In this document: positions 1 through 7,924 of the stretch, piece by piece
Layout: every line of letters starts with the position of its first letter
Numbering within the stretch: position 1 is the first letter of the stretch
Notes under the pieces: model-generated
Databases searched by the model: none
What the model was told of the DNA's origin: nothing
What the model saw: the letters and a program-made list of their open reading frames with translations, nothing else
Position numbers and translations under genes: made by a program
Assembly: GCA_963822955.1 (NCBI GenBank)
Contig: CAWGJS010000008.1
Location: 124,001 to 188,000 of the forward strand
Reading direction: 5' to 3'
Length of the DNA: 64,000 bases
Source: JAJYUU01 sp963822955
GTDB lineage: Bacteria > Actinomycetota > Actinomycetes > Streptosporangiales > Streptosporangiaceae

Positions 1-1219
1 CTCCGTTCAGTACGAGGTCAAGCCGGCACCGCTGAAGGCCGGCAAGTACCGGAACATCACTGGTAACGCCGCCCTCGCCTACGGCCTGGTCGCAGCGTCC
101 CGCCGGTCCGGGCTTCCGCTGTTCCTGGGCTCTTACCCGATCACCCCGGCCTCGGACATCCTGCACGAGCTCTCCAAGCTCAAGCGGTTCGGCGTGCGCA
201 CCATGCAGGCCGAGGACGAGATCAGCGGCGTGGGAGCCGCGCTCGGCGCGTCCTTCGGCGGCGGGCTCGGCGTGACCACCACCTCCGGCCCCGGCATGTG
301 CCTGAAGGCCGAGACCATCGGCCTCGCCGCCTCCGTCGAGCTGCCGCTGATCGTCTGCGACATCCAGCGGGCCGGCCCGTCGACCGGCATGCCGACCAAG
401 ACCGAGCAGGCTGACCTGCTGATGGCGCTCTTCGGCCGCAATGGCGAGTCCCCGGTGGCCGTCGTCGCGCCGGCCACCCCGGCCGACTGCTTCGACACGG
501 CGCTGGAGGCAGTCCGCATCGCGGTCAAGTACCGCACTCCGGTGATCATCCTGTCGGACGGCTACCTGGCCAATGGATCAGAGCCGTGGCGGATCCCGGC
601 CGTCGACGGGCTGCCGAAGCTTCGGGACGAGTTTAAGTTCGCAAGCGGGAACGTGGCCGTCGACGGAACTGCCGGCCCGCCGTTCCTGCCGTTCCTGCGG
701 GATACCAAGACGCTTGCGCGGCCGTGGGCCGTACCCGGCACGCCGGGCCTCGAGCACCGGATCGGCGGGATCGAGAAGGCCGACGTCACCGGCACGATCT
801 CCTACGACCCCGATAACCACGACAAGATGGTGCGGCTGCGCCAGGCCAAGATCGACGGCATCGCCGCGGACATCGAGCCGGTCACCGTCGACGATCCGGA
901 CGGCAACGCCAAGGTACTCGCGCTGGGCTGGGGCTCCACCTACGGCTCCATCGGCGCGGCTGTCCGCCGGGTCAGGGTCGCGGGAGGCTCGGTCGCCCAG
1001 GCACACCTACGGCACCTGTCGCCGTTCCCGGCCAACCTCGGCGAGGTCCTCCGGTCCTACGAGAAAGTGCTGGTGCCGGAAATCAACCTGGGTCAGCTCG
1101 CGCTGCTGCTGCGCGGGCGGTACCTCGCCGACGTGGTCTCCTACAACCGGGTCCGCGGCCTGCCGTTCCGGGCCGCAGAGCTGGCCGACGTCATCCAGGA
1201 TGTGATCGCCAATGTCTGA
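1..1219 (+). CDS. korA: 2-oxoacid:ferredoxin oxidoreductase alpha subunit, KorA type (5' end cut off)
   Basis: The frame is open from the window edge, so the gene begins upstream. The visible part carries the pyrimidine-binding domain typical of KorA/PorA proteins (the motif GSYPITPASDILHEL, then QAEDEISG and TTTSGPG), followed by the C-terminal transketolase-like domain with GWGSTYGSIGAA and the ending EINLGQLALLLRG. In this family the alpha subunit works with KorB to oxidise 2-oxoglutarate or a related 2-oxoacid with CoA, passing electrons to ferredoxin. Its end overlaps the korB start by 8 bases, so the two are translationally coupled. The exact 2-oxoacid is inferred from family resemblance and not proved by the sequence. 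Confidence 0.93.
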   Translation, partial: SVQYEVKPAPLKAGKYRNITGNAALAYGLVAASRRSGLPLFLGSYPITPASDILHELSKLKRFGVRTMQAEDEISGVGAALGASFGGGLGVTTTSGPGMCLKAETIGLAASVELPLIVCDIQRAGPSTGMPTKTEQADLLMALFGRNGESPVAVVAPATPADCFDTALEAVRIAVKYRTPVIILSDGYLANGSEPWRIPAVDGLPKLRDEFKFASGNVAVDGTAGPPFLPFLRDTKTLARPWAVPGTPGLEHRIGGIEKADVTGTISYDPDNHDKMVRLRQAKIDGIAADIEPVTVDDPDGNAKVLALGWGSTYGSIGAAVRRVRVAGGSVAQAHLRHLSPFPANLGEVLRSYEKVLVPEINLGQLALLLRGRYLADVVSYNRVRGLPFRAAELADVIQDVIANV

Positions 1220-2285
1220 CCTGGAGTTCCCGGAGCCGACGCACCGGTTCGCCTCGCTGACGCTGGTGCCGAAGGCCGACGAGAAGCTGGCCACCAAGGA
1301 CTTCAAGTCCGACCAGGAAGTCCGCTGGTGCCCGGGCTGCGGTGATTACGCGATTCTCGCGGCGTTCCAGTCGTTCCTGCCCGAGCTGGAGATCCCGCGC
1401 GAGAACCTCGTGATCGTCTCCGGCATCGGCTGCTCCTCCCGGCTGCCGTACTACGTGAACAGCTACGGCATGCACTCCATCCACGGTCGGGCCCCGGCGA
1501 TCGCGTCCGGGCTGGCTGCGTCGCGGCCGGATCTTTCGGTCTGGGTGATCACTGGCGACGGCGACGCGCTGTCCATTGGCGGTAACCACCTGATCCATGC
1601 GCTGCGCCGGAACGTGAACATCAAGATCCTGCTGTTTAACAACCGGATCTACGGCCTGACCAAAGGTCAGTACTCGCCCACGTCGGAGCAGGGCAAGGTC
1701 ACCAAGTCCACGCCGTTCGGCTCCCTGGACACGCCGTTCAACCCCGTGTCGCTCGCGATCGGCGCCGAGGCCGGCTTTGTGGCCAGGACCATCGACTCCG
1801 ACCGCAAGCACCTCACCAGCGTGCTGCGCGCGGCCGCGGACCATAAGGGCACCGCGTTCGTGGAGATCTACCAGAACTGCCCGATCTACAACGATGACGC
1901 GTTCCTGCCGGTGACCGAGCCGGGCGAGCGCGAGCAGCGGCTCATCCGGCTGGAGCAGGGCGAGCCGATCCGCTTCGGCCCGGACTCCAAGAGCGGTCTG
2001 CGGTTCGGGCGCTTCGGCGGCCTGGAAGCCGTGCCTGTCGAGGGGGCGGACCCGGAGTCGCTGCTGGTGCACAACGCTGAGGAGCCCGACCCGTCGTACG
2101 CGTTCGCGTTGTCGCGCCTCGACAGCGCCGACTTCGCGCACACCCCGATCGGCGTGTTCCGGAAGGTCGAGCGACCCAGCTATGACGACCTGATGTCCGC
2201 CCAGATCGACGATGCGCGGCTGAAGCAGGGCGACGGCGACCTGGCCGAACTGCTCGCCGGAACCGACACCTGGCAGGTCGGCTAG
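1212..2285 (+). CDS. korB: 2-oxoacid:ferredoxin oxidoreductase beta subunit, KorB
   Basis: A protein of 357 residues with the thiamine diphosphate and iron-sulfur features of KorB: WCPGCGDYAIL near residue 38, SGIGCSSR near residue 71, HGRAPAIASG, and the diphosphate/Mg motif GDGDALSIGGNH followed by NNRIYGLTKGQYSPTS. It is the catalytic TPP-containing partner of KorA. The 8-base overlap with korA and the matching family pair make the complex assignment secure. The length is usual for actinobacterial KorB, and the C-terminal tail is Asp/Glu rich. The crotonase starts 2 bases after its stop, suggesting co-transcription. Confidence 0.95.
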   Translation: MSDLEFPEPTHRFASLTLVPKADEKLATKDFKSDQEVRWCPGCGDYAILAAFQSFLPELEIPRENLVIVSGIGCSSRLPYYVNSYGMHSIHGRAPAIASGLAASRPDLSVWVITGDGDALSIGGNHLIHALRRNVNIKILLFNNRIYGLTKGQYSPTSEQGKVTKSTPFGSLDTPFNPVSLAIGAEAGFVARTIDSDRKHLTSVLRAAADHKGTAFVEIYQNCPIYNDDAFLPVTEPGEREQRLIRLEQGEPIRFGPDSKSGLRFGRFGGLEAVPVEGADPESLLVHNAEEPDPSYAFALSRLDSADFAHTPIGVFRKVERPSYDDLMSAQIDDARLKQGDGDLAELLAGTDTWQVG

Positions 2286-2287
2286 CA

Positions 2288-3196
2288 GTGTCGGCAGCCG
2301 CCGGGCCCACGTCGCCTGAGCACGGTTCGAGCGCGACGGGCGGCACCGTGCATGCGGCCGGCCGGCCCGCGACGAGTGCTGCTTCGTCCAGCAGCGCCGG
2401 CGCCCCGTCCACGAGCGCGGCTCCCGCCAGGAACGCCGTACGAGTCGACCGGTCCGGACCGGTGACGACGATCATCCTGAACCGGCCCGAGGTGCGCAAC
2501 GCCGTCGATGGACCGACGGCGGCAGCGCTGGCGGAGGCGTTCGCTGACTTCGATGCTGACGCCGACGCCTCGGTCGCGGTGCTCTTCGGCGAAGGCGGCA
2601 CGTTCTGCTCCGGCGCCGACCTGAAGGCATTCGGCACCCCGCGCGGGAATCGCACGCAGGCTGACGGCCTCGGTCCGATGGGGCCGTCCCGGATGCGCCT
2701 GTCCAAGCCCGTGATCGCGGCCGTCGCCGGGCACGCCGTAGCTGGCGGGCTGGAGCTGGCGCTCTGGTGCGACTTGCGCGTCGCCGAGGAGGATGCGATC
2801 TTCGGCGTGTTCTGCCGCCGCTGGGGCGTGCCCCTGATCGACGGCGGCACGGTCCGGCTCCCGCAGATCCTCGGCCTGGGCCGCGCGCTAGACCTGATCC
2901 TCACCGGGCGGCCCGTCCCGGCTGACGAGGCGTACCAGATGGGCCTGGTGTCGACGGTCGTCAAGCACGGCGAGAGCCGCGAGGAGGCCGAACGCCTCGC
3001 GCTGCAGGTCGCTGCGTTCCCCCAGGCATGCATGCGCAGCGACCGCGCGTCCGCGCTGGACTCGATGTCGCTGAGCTTCGAGGACGCAATGGCGAACGAG
3101 TTCGCCCGCGGCCAGACAGCGCTGGCCGATCCCGGCATCCGGGCCGGCGTGTCCCGCTTCCGCGGCGGCGCTGGCCGCCACGGGACCCAGGCCTGA
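2288..3196 (+). CDS. Enoyl-CoA hydratase/isomerase (crotonase) family protein
   Basis: 302 residues starting at a GTG two bases after korB. The crotonase fold begins near residue 45 (NAVRVDRSGPVTTIILNRP). Visible motifs are the oxyanion-hole segment GEGGTFCSGADLKAF and AVAGGLELALWCDLRVAEE. The first catalytic-type glutamate (GGLEL) is present, but the position of the second one in true hydratases lies in FGVFCRRWGVPLIDGG, where no Glu is seen, so the reaction may not be simple hydration. The first 40 or so residues are a low-complexity Ala/Ser/Gly/Thr run, so translation could begin later. Linkage to korAB suggests acyl-CoA or 2-oxoacid catabolism, but the substrate is unknown. Confidence 0.85.
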   Translation: MSAAAGPTSPEHGSSATGGTVHAAGRPATSAASSSSAGAPSTSAAPARNAVRVDRSGPVTTIILNRPEVRNAVDGPTAAALAEAFADFDADADASVAVLFGEGGTFCSGADLKAFGTPRGNRTQADGLGPMGPSRMRLSKPVIAAVAGHAVAGGLELALWCDLRVAEEDAIFGVFCRRWGVPLIDGGTVRLPQILGLGRALDLILTGRPVPADEAYQMGLVSTVVKHGESREEAERLALQVAAFPQACMRSDRASALDSMSLSFEDAMANEFARGQTALADPGIRAGVSRFRGGAGRHGTQA

Positions 3197-3268
3197 TCAC
3201 GGTCCCAGGACCCCAATGTGACCGGCTTACCTCTTGCCCCACTCCGTCGCGCAGAGTAGAACGAACCC

Positions 3269-3436
3269 GTGGGAAGACAGGCACTCGTCGTGCTCTACGT
3301 GCTCGCGATGGTAGCCCTCGTAGTCGGCGCAGACGTCCTCTTCTTCAGGGGCCACTTCTGGCCGCGGCTGATGGTGAACGTCGGAATCGTCCTGGTATTC
3401 GTGGCGTTCTACTTCAGGTTCCTGAAGCGCTCGTGA
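3269..3436 (+). CDS. Small two-helix membrane protein (55 aa)
   Basis: A short open frame with a GTG start encodes VGRQALVVLYVLAMVALV and continues through a second hydrophobic stretch (VNVGIVLVFVAFYF) to end RFLKRS. The layout is two transmembrane segments joined by a short loop rich in aromatic and basic residues (FFRGHFWPR), with a basic C-terminus that would lie on the inside. The gene sits in the 320-base gap between the crotonase and the antitoxin, on the same strand. Hydrophobic periodicity, absence of stops and position support a real gene; the function is unknown. Confidence 0.6.
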   Translation: MGRQALVVLYVLAMVALVVGADVLFFRGHFWPRLMVNVGIVLVFVAFYFRFLKRS

Positions 3437-3474
3437 GCGCACCCCCGGCCATCCCACGAAGCTGCTTTGCGTGG

Positions 3475-3492
3475 TATCTGTCCCACCAGATA
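3475..3492. promoter_or_regulatory. Inverted repeat, likely autoregulatory operator of the toxin-antitoxin operon
   Basis: TATCTG-TCCCAC-CAGATA is a perfect 6-6-6 inverted repeat ending 23 bases before the antitoxin start codon. It covers where a -35 element would lie for the -10 at 3504. Antitoxins of the AbrB/MazE fold commonly bind such repeats and repress their own operon, so operator function is inferred. Confidence 0.5.
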
Positions 3493-3503
3493 TGTGACCG
3501 TGG

Positions 3504-3509
3504 TACAAT
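3504..3509 (+). promoter_or_regulatory. -10 element of a leaderless promoter for the toxin-antitoxin operon
   Basis: TACAAT matches the actinobacterial -10 consensus. Six bases separate it from the GTG start at 3516, which would place the transcription start at the start codon. No Shine-Dalgarno sequence precedes the GTG, in line with a leaderless message. No clear -35 is seen. Confidence 0.5.
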
Positions 3510-3515
3510 CATCAT

Positions 3516-3761
3516 GTGAGTGGGACGTATCATGTCGTTATGGGGGACCGCGGACGGCTGGTCATCCCAGCTGACCTGAGGGAACGTGCTGGGCTCGCGG
3601 AGGGCGCTGCGCTCATACTGCTCGAGACGCCAGGCGGGCTCGTGCTTCTGACGCGTGCGCAGCTGCAGGAACTTGTCCGTGCAGATCTCGCCGGCCTGGA
3701 TCTAGTAGACGAGCTCCTCGCCGAGCGCCGTGCCGCGGCTGCCGCCGAAGACGCTGCGTGA
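3516..3761 (+). CDS. AbrB/MazE-fold antitoxin (VapB-like)
   Basis: 81 residues. The N-terminal half has the swapped-hairpin AbrB DNA-binding pattern (GDRGRLVIPADLRERAGLAEGAALILLETPGGLVLLT), and the C-terminal half is a charged helix ending in an Ala/Glu tail that would clamp the toxin. The stop overlaps the next gene start by 4 bases (GTGA), the usual coupling for VapBC pairs. It should neutralise the PIN ribonuclease encoded next and repress the operon through the inverted repeat upstream. Confidence 0.85.
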   Translation: MSGTYHVVMGDRGRLVIPADLRERAGLAEGAALILLETPGGLVLLTRAQLQELVRADLAGLDLVDELLAERRAAAAAEDAA

Positions 3762-4123
3762 ACGTCTTCGACTCCTCAGCCCTGCTGAGCTTCTTGCAGG
3801 GCGAGCAAGGTGCGACTGAAGTCGAAGGCGCGCTGAAGGATGGCGGCGCATGTGGCGCTGCCAACTGGTCAGAGATCGCACAGAAGATCCGCGCGCACGG
3901 CCGGAACTGGGATCTCTCCAGCGCCCTGCTCGCCAGTTACGGCGTGCAGGTGACCCCGGTTACGGCCGACGATGCCGAGTGGGCCGCGTGCAGATGGGTA
4001 GCCGGTGAAGGCCTGTCGCTCGGAGACAGACTGTGCATGGCCCTCGGTGACCGGCTCGACGCCGTTGTCTGGACAGCGGACCAAGCCTGGGGAACGAGCG
4101 GCCGGATACGCCAGATCCGCTAA
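3758..4123 (+). CDS. PIN-domain ribonuclease toxin (VapC-like)
   Basis: 121 residues. The PIN domain acidic residues are visible: D5 in NVFDSSALL, E39 in NWSEIAQK, D90 in SLGDRLCMA and D108 in WTADQAW. These coordinate Mg in VapC enzymes, which cut tRNA or rRNA. All four are present, so the toxin looks active. It is coupled to the antitoxin by a 4-base overlap. The RNA target cannot be read from the sequence. Confidence 0.85.
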   Translation: MNVFDSSALLSFLQGEQGATEVEGALKDGGACGAANWSEIAQKIRAHGRNWDLSSALLASYGVQVTPVTADDAEWAACRWVAGEGLSLGDRLCMALGDRLDAVVWTADQAWGTSGRIRQIR

Positions 4124-4161
4124 GAGTCGAACCGCTCACCCAGGCCTGTCAGACTGGCGCA

Positions 4162-5388
4162 ATGGGCGCCGACGAACTCGAACGGGCCTACCGCGCTGAG
4201 GCCACCGTGCTGCGGGCCACCCTGGCCCGTCGGCTGGGCGACGTGGGCCTGGCAGAGGAACTCGTTCAGGACGCGTTCGTGGAGGCGCTCGAGCACTGGC
4301 AGTCTGACGGCGTCCCGCCCAACCCCGGTGGCTGGCTTACGACTACCGCCTGGCGCAAGGCCCTGGACCGGCAGCGCCGGGCCAAGGCGGGGCGGGAGAA
4401 GCTGGCGCTGCTGGCGGTCACGCAGGACCGTTCCGGCGCCGCTGCCGCGGCCCTGGGCGAGCCAGAGTCCGAGGCCGACGACGACTTGCTGAGCCTCGTC
4501 TTTGCCTGCTGCCATCCGGCGCTGCCCGCCGATTCGCAGGTCGCACTGACGCTGAGAGCAGTCTGCGGCCTGACGACGGCGGAGATAGCGGCTGCGTTCC
4601 TGGTATCTGAGCAGGCGATGGGTCAACGGCTGTCCAGGGCCCGGCGCGCACTCCGCGACGAGGGCGTCCAGGTGCGAATCCCCGAGCCCGACCAGCTCGC
4701 CGAACGGCTGGCTGCCGTGCTGGCCGTTGTGTACCTGGTGTTCAACGAGGGCTACCTCGCGAGCGCCGGGCGCACCCCGGCGCGGCGTGACCTGGCCGCG
4801 CAGGCTGTGTCCCTGGCGCGCCTGCTGCACCGGCTGATGCCGCGCGAGCCGGAAGTGCTCGGGCTGCTGGCGCTGCTGCTGTTCCATGAGTCGCGCGCGG
4901 CGGCGCGGTTTGACGGCTGGGGACGCCTGATCCGGCTTGCCGACCAGGATCGCACCCGGTGGGACAGGAGCCTGGCCGCCGAGGCGAGCGGCTTGCTGGA
5001 CCGGGGTATCGCGCTCCGCGAGCCCGGGCCGTATCAGGTGCAGGCCGCGATCGCCGCGCTGCACTCCGGCGCCGCGGACTACTCCCAGACTGACTGGCAT
5101 CAGATCCGCCTGCTCTACGACCGGCTCCAGCGCATGACGCCGTCGCCCGTGGTTCAGCTGAACCGCGCGGTCGCGACCAGGTATGCCGTCGGCCCGGACG
5201 AAGCGCTGGCGGAGGTCGAGCCGCTTGCCGCCGAGCTGGCGGATTACCGGCTGTTCCACGCTGTGCGGGCCGAGATGCTGACGGCCGTCGGCCGGGACGC
5301 CGACGCCCGGATAGCCAACGAGCGAGCGCTCGCGCTGGCCGCGAACCCGGCTGAGCGTGATCTGCTCGCCCGTCGGCTATCCGGCTGA
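4162..5388 (+). CDS. ECF-type RNA polymerase sigma factor with long C-terminal extension (ECF42-like)
   Basis: 408 residues. Region 2 is near residues 10-70 (RAEATVLRATLARRLGDVGLAEELVQDAFVEALEHW) and region 4 near 115-165 (LTLRAVCGLTTAEIAAAFLVSEQAMGQRLSRARRALRDEG). Beyond it is a long helical TPR-like domain with VYLVFNEGYLAS and LLALLLFHESRAAARF. This layout is that of the ECF42 group, whose C-terminal domain is needed for function and whose genes usually sit beside a DGPF/YCII protein gene, as here. The gene starts 38 bases after the toxin with no obvious ribosome site. No anti-sigma factor is nearby. Confidence 0.9.
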   Translation: MGADELERAYRAEATVLRATLARRLGDVGLAEELVQDAFVEALEHWQSDGVPPNPGGWLTTTAWRKALDRQRRAKAGREKLALLAVTQDRSGAAAAALGEPESEADDDLLSLVFACCHPALPADSQVALTLRAVCGLTTAEIAAAFLVSEQAMGQRLSRARRALRDEGVQVRIPEPDQLAERLAAVLAVVYLVFNEGYLASAGRTPARRDLAAQAVSLARLLHRLMPREPEVLGLLALLLFHESRAAARFDGWGRLIRLADQDRTRWDRSLAAEASGLLDRGIALREPGPYQVQAAIAALHSGAADYSQTDWHQIRLLYDRLQRMTPSPVVQLNRAVATRYAVGPDEALAEVEPLAAELADYRLFHAVRAEMLTAVGRDADARIANERALALAANPAERDLLARRLSG

Positions 5389-5395
5389 GGCTGAT

Positions 5396-5737
5396 TCAGA
5401 ACTGAACGAGCGGCCTGAGCTCGATGGTGATCAGGCCGCGGTCGACGCCTGGCCAGGTCTTGCTGATCTCGACGGCCTCGTCGAAGCTGTCGGTCTCCAG
5501 CACCGTGTACCCGCCGAGCACCTCCTTGGTCTCCATGAAGGGACCGTCAGTGACGCCGCTGGCGCGGAGCGTCTTGGCCGTGTCGGGCGGCTGGAGCTGC
5601 GCGCCGGCGTCGGGCATCTTGCCGCTGCTGGCCATCTTCTCGTACCAGGCCATGATCTCCGAGCTCCAGGCCTGCTGATCTGCGTCAGTCAGCTTGCCGG
5701 CAGCCTCGGTGTTCAAAATGAGCATGACGTACTTCAT
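5396..5737 (-). CDS. DGPF/YCII-domain protein
   Basis: 113 residues beginning MKYVMLILNTEAAG and carrying the signature DGPFMETKEVLGGYTVLE, a close variant of the DGPFAETKE motif that names the family. YCII-fold proteins are small ferredoxin-like-fold proteins of unsettled function, often regulated by ECF42 sigma factors. An AGGAGG ribosome site lies about 10 bases before the ATG. It faces the sigma-factor gene, the two stops being 7 bases apart, so unlike the usual arrangement they are not in one operon. Confidence 0.88.
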   Translation of the reverse strand: MKYVMLILNTEAAGKLTDADQQAWSSEIMAWYEKMASSGKMPDAGAQLQPPDTAKTLRASGVTDGPFMETKEVLGGYTVLETDSFDEAVEISKTWPGVDRGLITIELRPLVQF

Positions 5738-5916
5738 CTCGCGTGCCTCCTGCTTGTAGCGGGACGTCTAGTGGAACCCTTTCACCAGTCCCACGAACGG
5801 GCTCGACCGGTTTTCGACATCGCCCGGAAGAATTCTCGCCGTCCTGCCCGCGGCCGCGGCGGTCAACCTCGCAGGGCCCGGAAGCGTCTTTTCAAGTGCG
5901 ACGAAAAGGGGCAGTG

Positions 5917-6939
5917 ATGCGGCGCATGCGGCACAAGATCCTGACCGTGGTCGTCACGGTCGCGGCTCTGACAGTCTCGGTAGTGGCCGGAGTAGGCCTG
6001 GAGAGCGTGGCATCAGCGCAGGCCGCGCCGGGCGGGTCCGCTGCGGCGACACCCGCGTCGGCTGCTACGCCAACGCCGACGCCCTCTCCGACATCCTCGC
6101 CCTCGCCGAAACCTCAGCCGAAGAGCGGCATCTGCACCTCGGCGAAGCACCCGAAGCTCGCCGCCAGCATCTCGAGCGGACTCACGGCCGCGCTGGCTGG
6201 CCGCAAGGATTCCGTTGTCGGGCTGACAGCTGACGATCCGGCCGAGGACCTTAGCTGCGCGTTCCACCGGACCTGGCATTTCTATGCAGCAAGTGTCATC
6301 AAGGTGACGATTCTCGGTGCGCTGCTGCGAAAGGTGGGCGGGCCTGGCGGCCTGACCGCCAACCAGCGCCACCTGGCCTACCTGATGATCACGCAGTCGG
6401 ATAACGACGCCGCCACAGATCTGTGGAATGACGTTGGCATGACGGACATGCAGGCGTTCCTCAACGCCGTCGGCATGCGGCACACCAAACTCAGCTACGC
6501 GTGGGGGCTGACGCAGATCACCGCGCAGGACGAGCTGATGCTGCTGCGCGTGCTGGTCACAACCCGGAAGGTGCTAAGCAAGGCGTCGCGCCAGTATGTG
6601 CTGCGGCTCATGGCGGAAGTGATTCCGTCGGAGCGGTGGGGCGTGTCGGCCGGCGCGCCGTCTGAAGTCACCGTCCACCTGAAGAACGGCTGGCTGCCGT
6701 ATCCGGATGCTGATGACTGGCGGATCAACAGCATCGGCGCGTTTACCGGCAAGAACATCAGCTATCAGATCGTGGTCCTGACCGGGCCGGCAGCCGGCGG
6801 GCAGAGCGAGGGCTACGGCATCACCACCATCCAGCTCGCCGCGGCCGTCATCAACCGGATACTGGCCCGCAGGGAGGGAACGAAGGCGTCCTCGGTCGCG
6901 CAGCCGGGTCCGGCTGCGCTGGCCGCATCTGGCGGCTGA
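5917..6939 (+). CDS. Secreted serine hydrolase of the beta-lactamase/PBP fold
   Basis: The start at 5917 is chosen because AAAAGGGG lies just upstream and a signal peptide follows (MRRMRHKILTVVVTVAALTVSVVAGVG in concept, cleavage near SAQA), giving 340 residues. A Pro/Thr/Ser-rich linker leads to the catalytic domain. The three motifs of class A beta-lactamase-like enzymes are visible: S126-V-I-K129, S161-D-N and K256-N-G (in place of KTG). The Glu of the omega loop is not obvious, so peptidoglycan-type or other esterase/peptidase activity is as likely as antibiotic hydrolysis. The stop lies inside the left repeat of the element at 6931. Confidence 0.82.
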   Translation: MRRMRHKILTVVVTVAALTVSVVAGVGLESVASAQAAPGGSAAATPASAATPTPTPSPTSSPSPKPQPKSGICTSAKHPKLAASISSGLTAALAGRKDSVVGLTADDPAEDLSCAFHRTWHFYAASVIKVTILGALLRKVGGPGGLTANQRHLAYLMITQSDNDAATDLWNDVGMTDMQAFLNAVGMRHTKLSYAWGLTQITAQDELMLLRVLVTTRKVLSKASRQYVLRLMAEVIPSERWGVSAGAPSEVTVHLKNGWLPYPDADDWRINSIGAFTGKNISYQIVVLTGPAAGGQSEGYGITTIQLAAAVINRILARREGTKASSVAQPGPAALAASGG

Positions 6940-7055
6940 TTCGCCCGGCCGGCACCTGATTCAGGGCTTGCTTTCATGATCGTTGTTGATTGAGGGGGCC
7001 TATAGTCCCCCGGGCTTCACAACGATCATGAAAGTGGGCCGCTGATTCGCCCGGC
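6931..7055. repeat. Palindromic element flanked by near-identical 19-bp direct repeats (MITE-like)
   Basis: Left arm CTTTCATGATCGTTGT (6971-6986) is the exact reverse complement of the right arm at 7019-7034. Inside lies a second pair, GGGGG (6994-6998) with CCCCC (7007-7011). The block is flanked by GCTGATTCGCCCGGC at 6935-6949 and again at 7041-7055, and the match extends to 18 of 19 bases. The left copy contains the stop codon of the serine hydrolase. This could be a small mobile element with a target duplication, a dispersed regulatory repeat, or a large terminator hairpin. Confidence 0.65.
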
Positions 7056-7070
7056 TGAGTTCCGGCGACG

Positions 7071-7076
7071 CATAAT
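7071..7076 (+). promoter_or_regulatory. -10 element for the methyltransferase gene, leaderless spacing
   Basis: CATAAT (5 of 6 bases of TATAAT) ends 5 bases before the GTG start at 7082, so transcription would start at about the start codon. No ribosome site is visible there. No convincing -35 is seen. Confidence 0.4.
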
Positions 7077-7081
7077 GCAGC

Positions 7082-7924
7082 GTGACTCTCGCTGCCAGCG
7101 CTACCGCAGAGTTCCCAGACTGGCGGTTCGCGCCGAACATCGGCGACTACCCCCGCAGCTACGAGCTGGAGAATGCGGCGGTTGACCGGGCTGGGCACGT
7201 GCTGGCTGCAATGCGCGCCATCGCTCCCTGGGCTGGCCGGACGATCGTCGACCTGGGCTGCGGCACTGGTTACTGGCTACGGCACTACGCCACCGAAGCA
7301 GGCCGCGTGATCGGGGTAGAGCCCGACCCTGCCTTGCAGGCGGCAGCCGCCCGAAGGGCAGCCGATCTGCGGGGAACCGAGGTACTCGCCGGATCTGCCG
7401 AGCACATCCCGCTTCCCGACGCGAGTGCGGACGTGGTGCACGCGCGGTTCGCCTACTTCTTCCCGCCGGGCACCCAGGCGGGCCTGACGGAGGTGCTGCG
7501 CGTGCTGCGGCCAGGCGGGCACCTGGTCGTGGTGGATAACGACTACCGCTGGGGCGAGTTCGCCGGGCTGCTGGCCGCATCAGCCAGGCGGCCCCCGCTC
7601 CAGACCGCCGCGGTGGTCGACGCGTGGTGGCGGGACCGCCAGGCGACCCGCCATGAGGTCAGGTCAGAACTCCGATTCGCCAACCGGGCAGAGCTGGCCG
7701 CAGTCTTGCGGATCGAGTTCCCGCCTGATGTTGGTGACGACTGGCTGCGGCGCCATCCGACGGCGACGGGCCTTACTTACGGCTACGTCCTGTTCACCGC
7801 TCGCAGTCCTGGCAGCGGCGAGAACGCCCAGGCAGACCAGCAGGGCACCCGCATCCTGGAAGAGCGTCGGACGCTCGCCCAGCACAATGTCGGCGAGCAC
7901 CATCGCCGCGGCAGGCTGCAGTAG
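7082..7924 (+). CDS. Class I SAM-dependent methyltransferase with a read-through tail
   Basis: 280 residues from a GTG start. The Rossmann-type SAM-binding motif I is IVDLGCGTGYWLRHYA (near residue 58), the acidic ribose-binding residue is in VIGVEPDP, and motif IV/post-I is seen in LPDASADVVHARFAYFF and EVLRVLRPGGHLVVVDND. The recognisable fold ends near residue 242 (TYGYVLFTAR). The last 40 residues (RSPGSGENAQADQQG onward) are read antisense to the EamA transporter gene and look like non-conserved read-through. The substrate is unknown. Confidence 0.8.
   Translation: MTLAASATAEFPDWRFAPNIGDYPRSYELENAAVDRAGHVLAAMRAIAPWAGRTIVDLGCGTGYWLRHYATEAGRVIGVEPDPALQAAAARRAADLRGTEVLAGSAEHIPLPDASADVVHARFAYFFPPGTQAGLTEVLRVLRPGGHLVVVDNDYRWGEFAGLLAASARRPPLQTAAVVDAWWRDRQATRHEVRSELRFANRAELAAVLRIEFPPDVGDDWLRRHPTATGLTYGYVLFTARSPGSGENAQADQQGTRILEERRTLAQHNVGEHHRRGRLQ

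Noticed and set aside
1942..3216. Long minus-strand frame opposite korB and the crotonase (424 aa)
   Set aside because: Arg/Pro/Ser-rich shadow of well-identified genes; no domain.
4120..5259. 379-residue minus-strand frame over the sigma factor gene
   Set aside because: Antisense shadow with Gln/Arg-rich, domain-free sequence; the sigma factor is certain.
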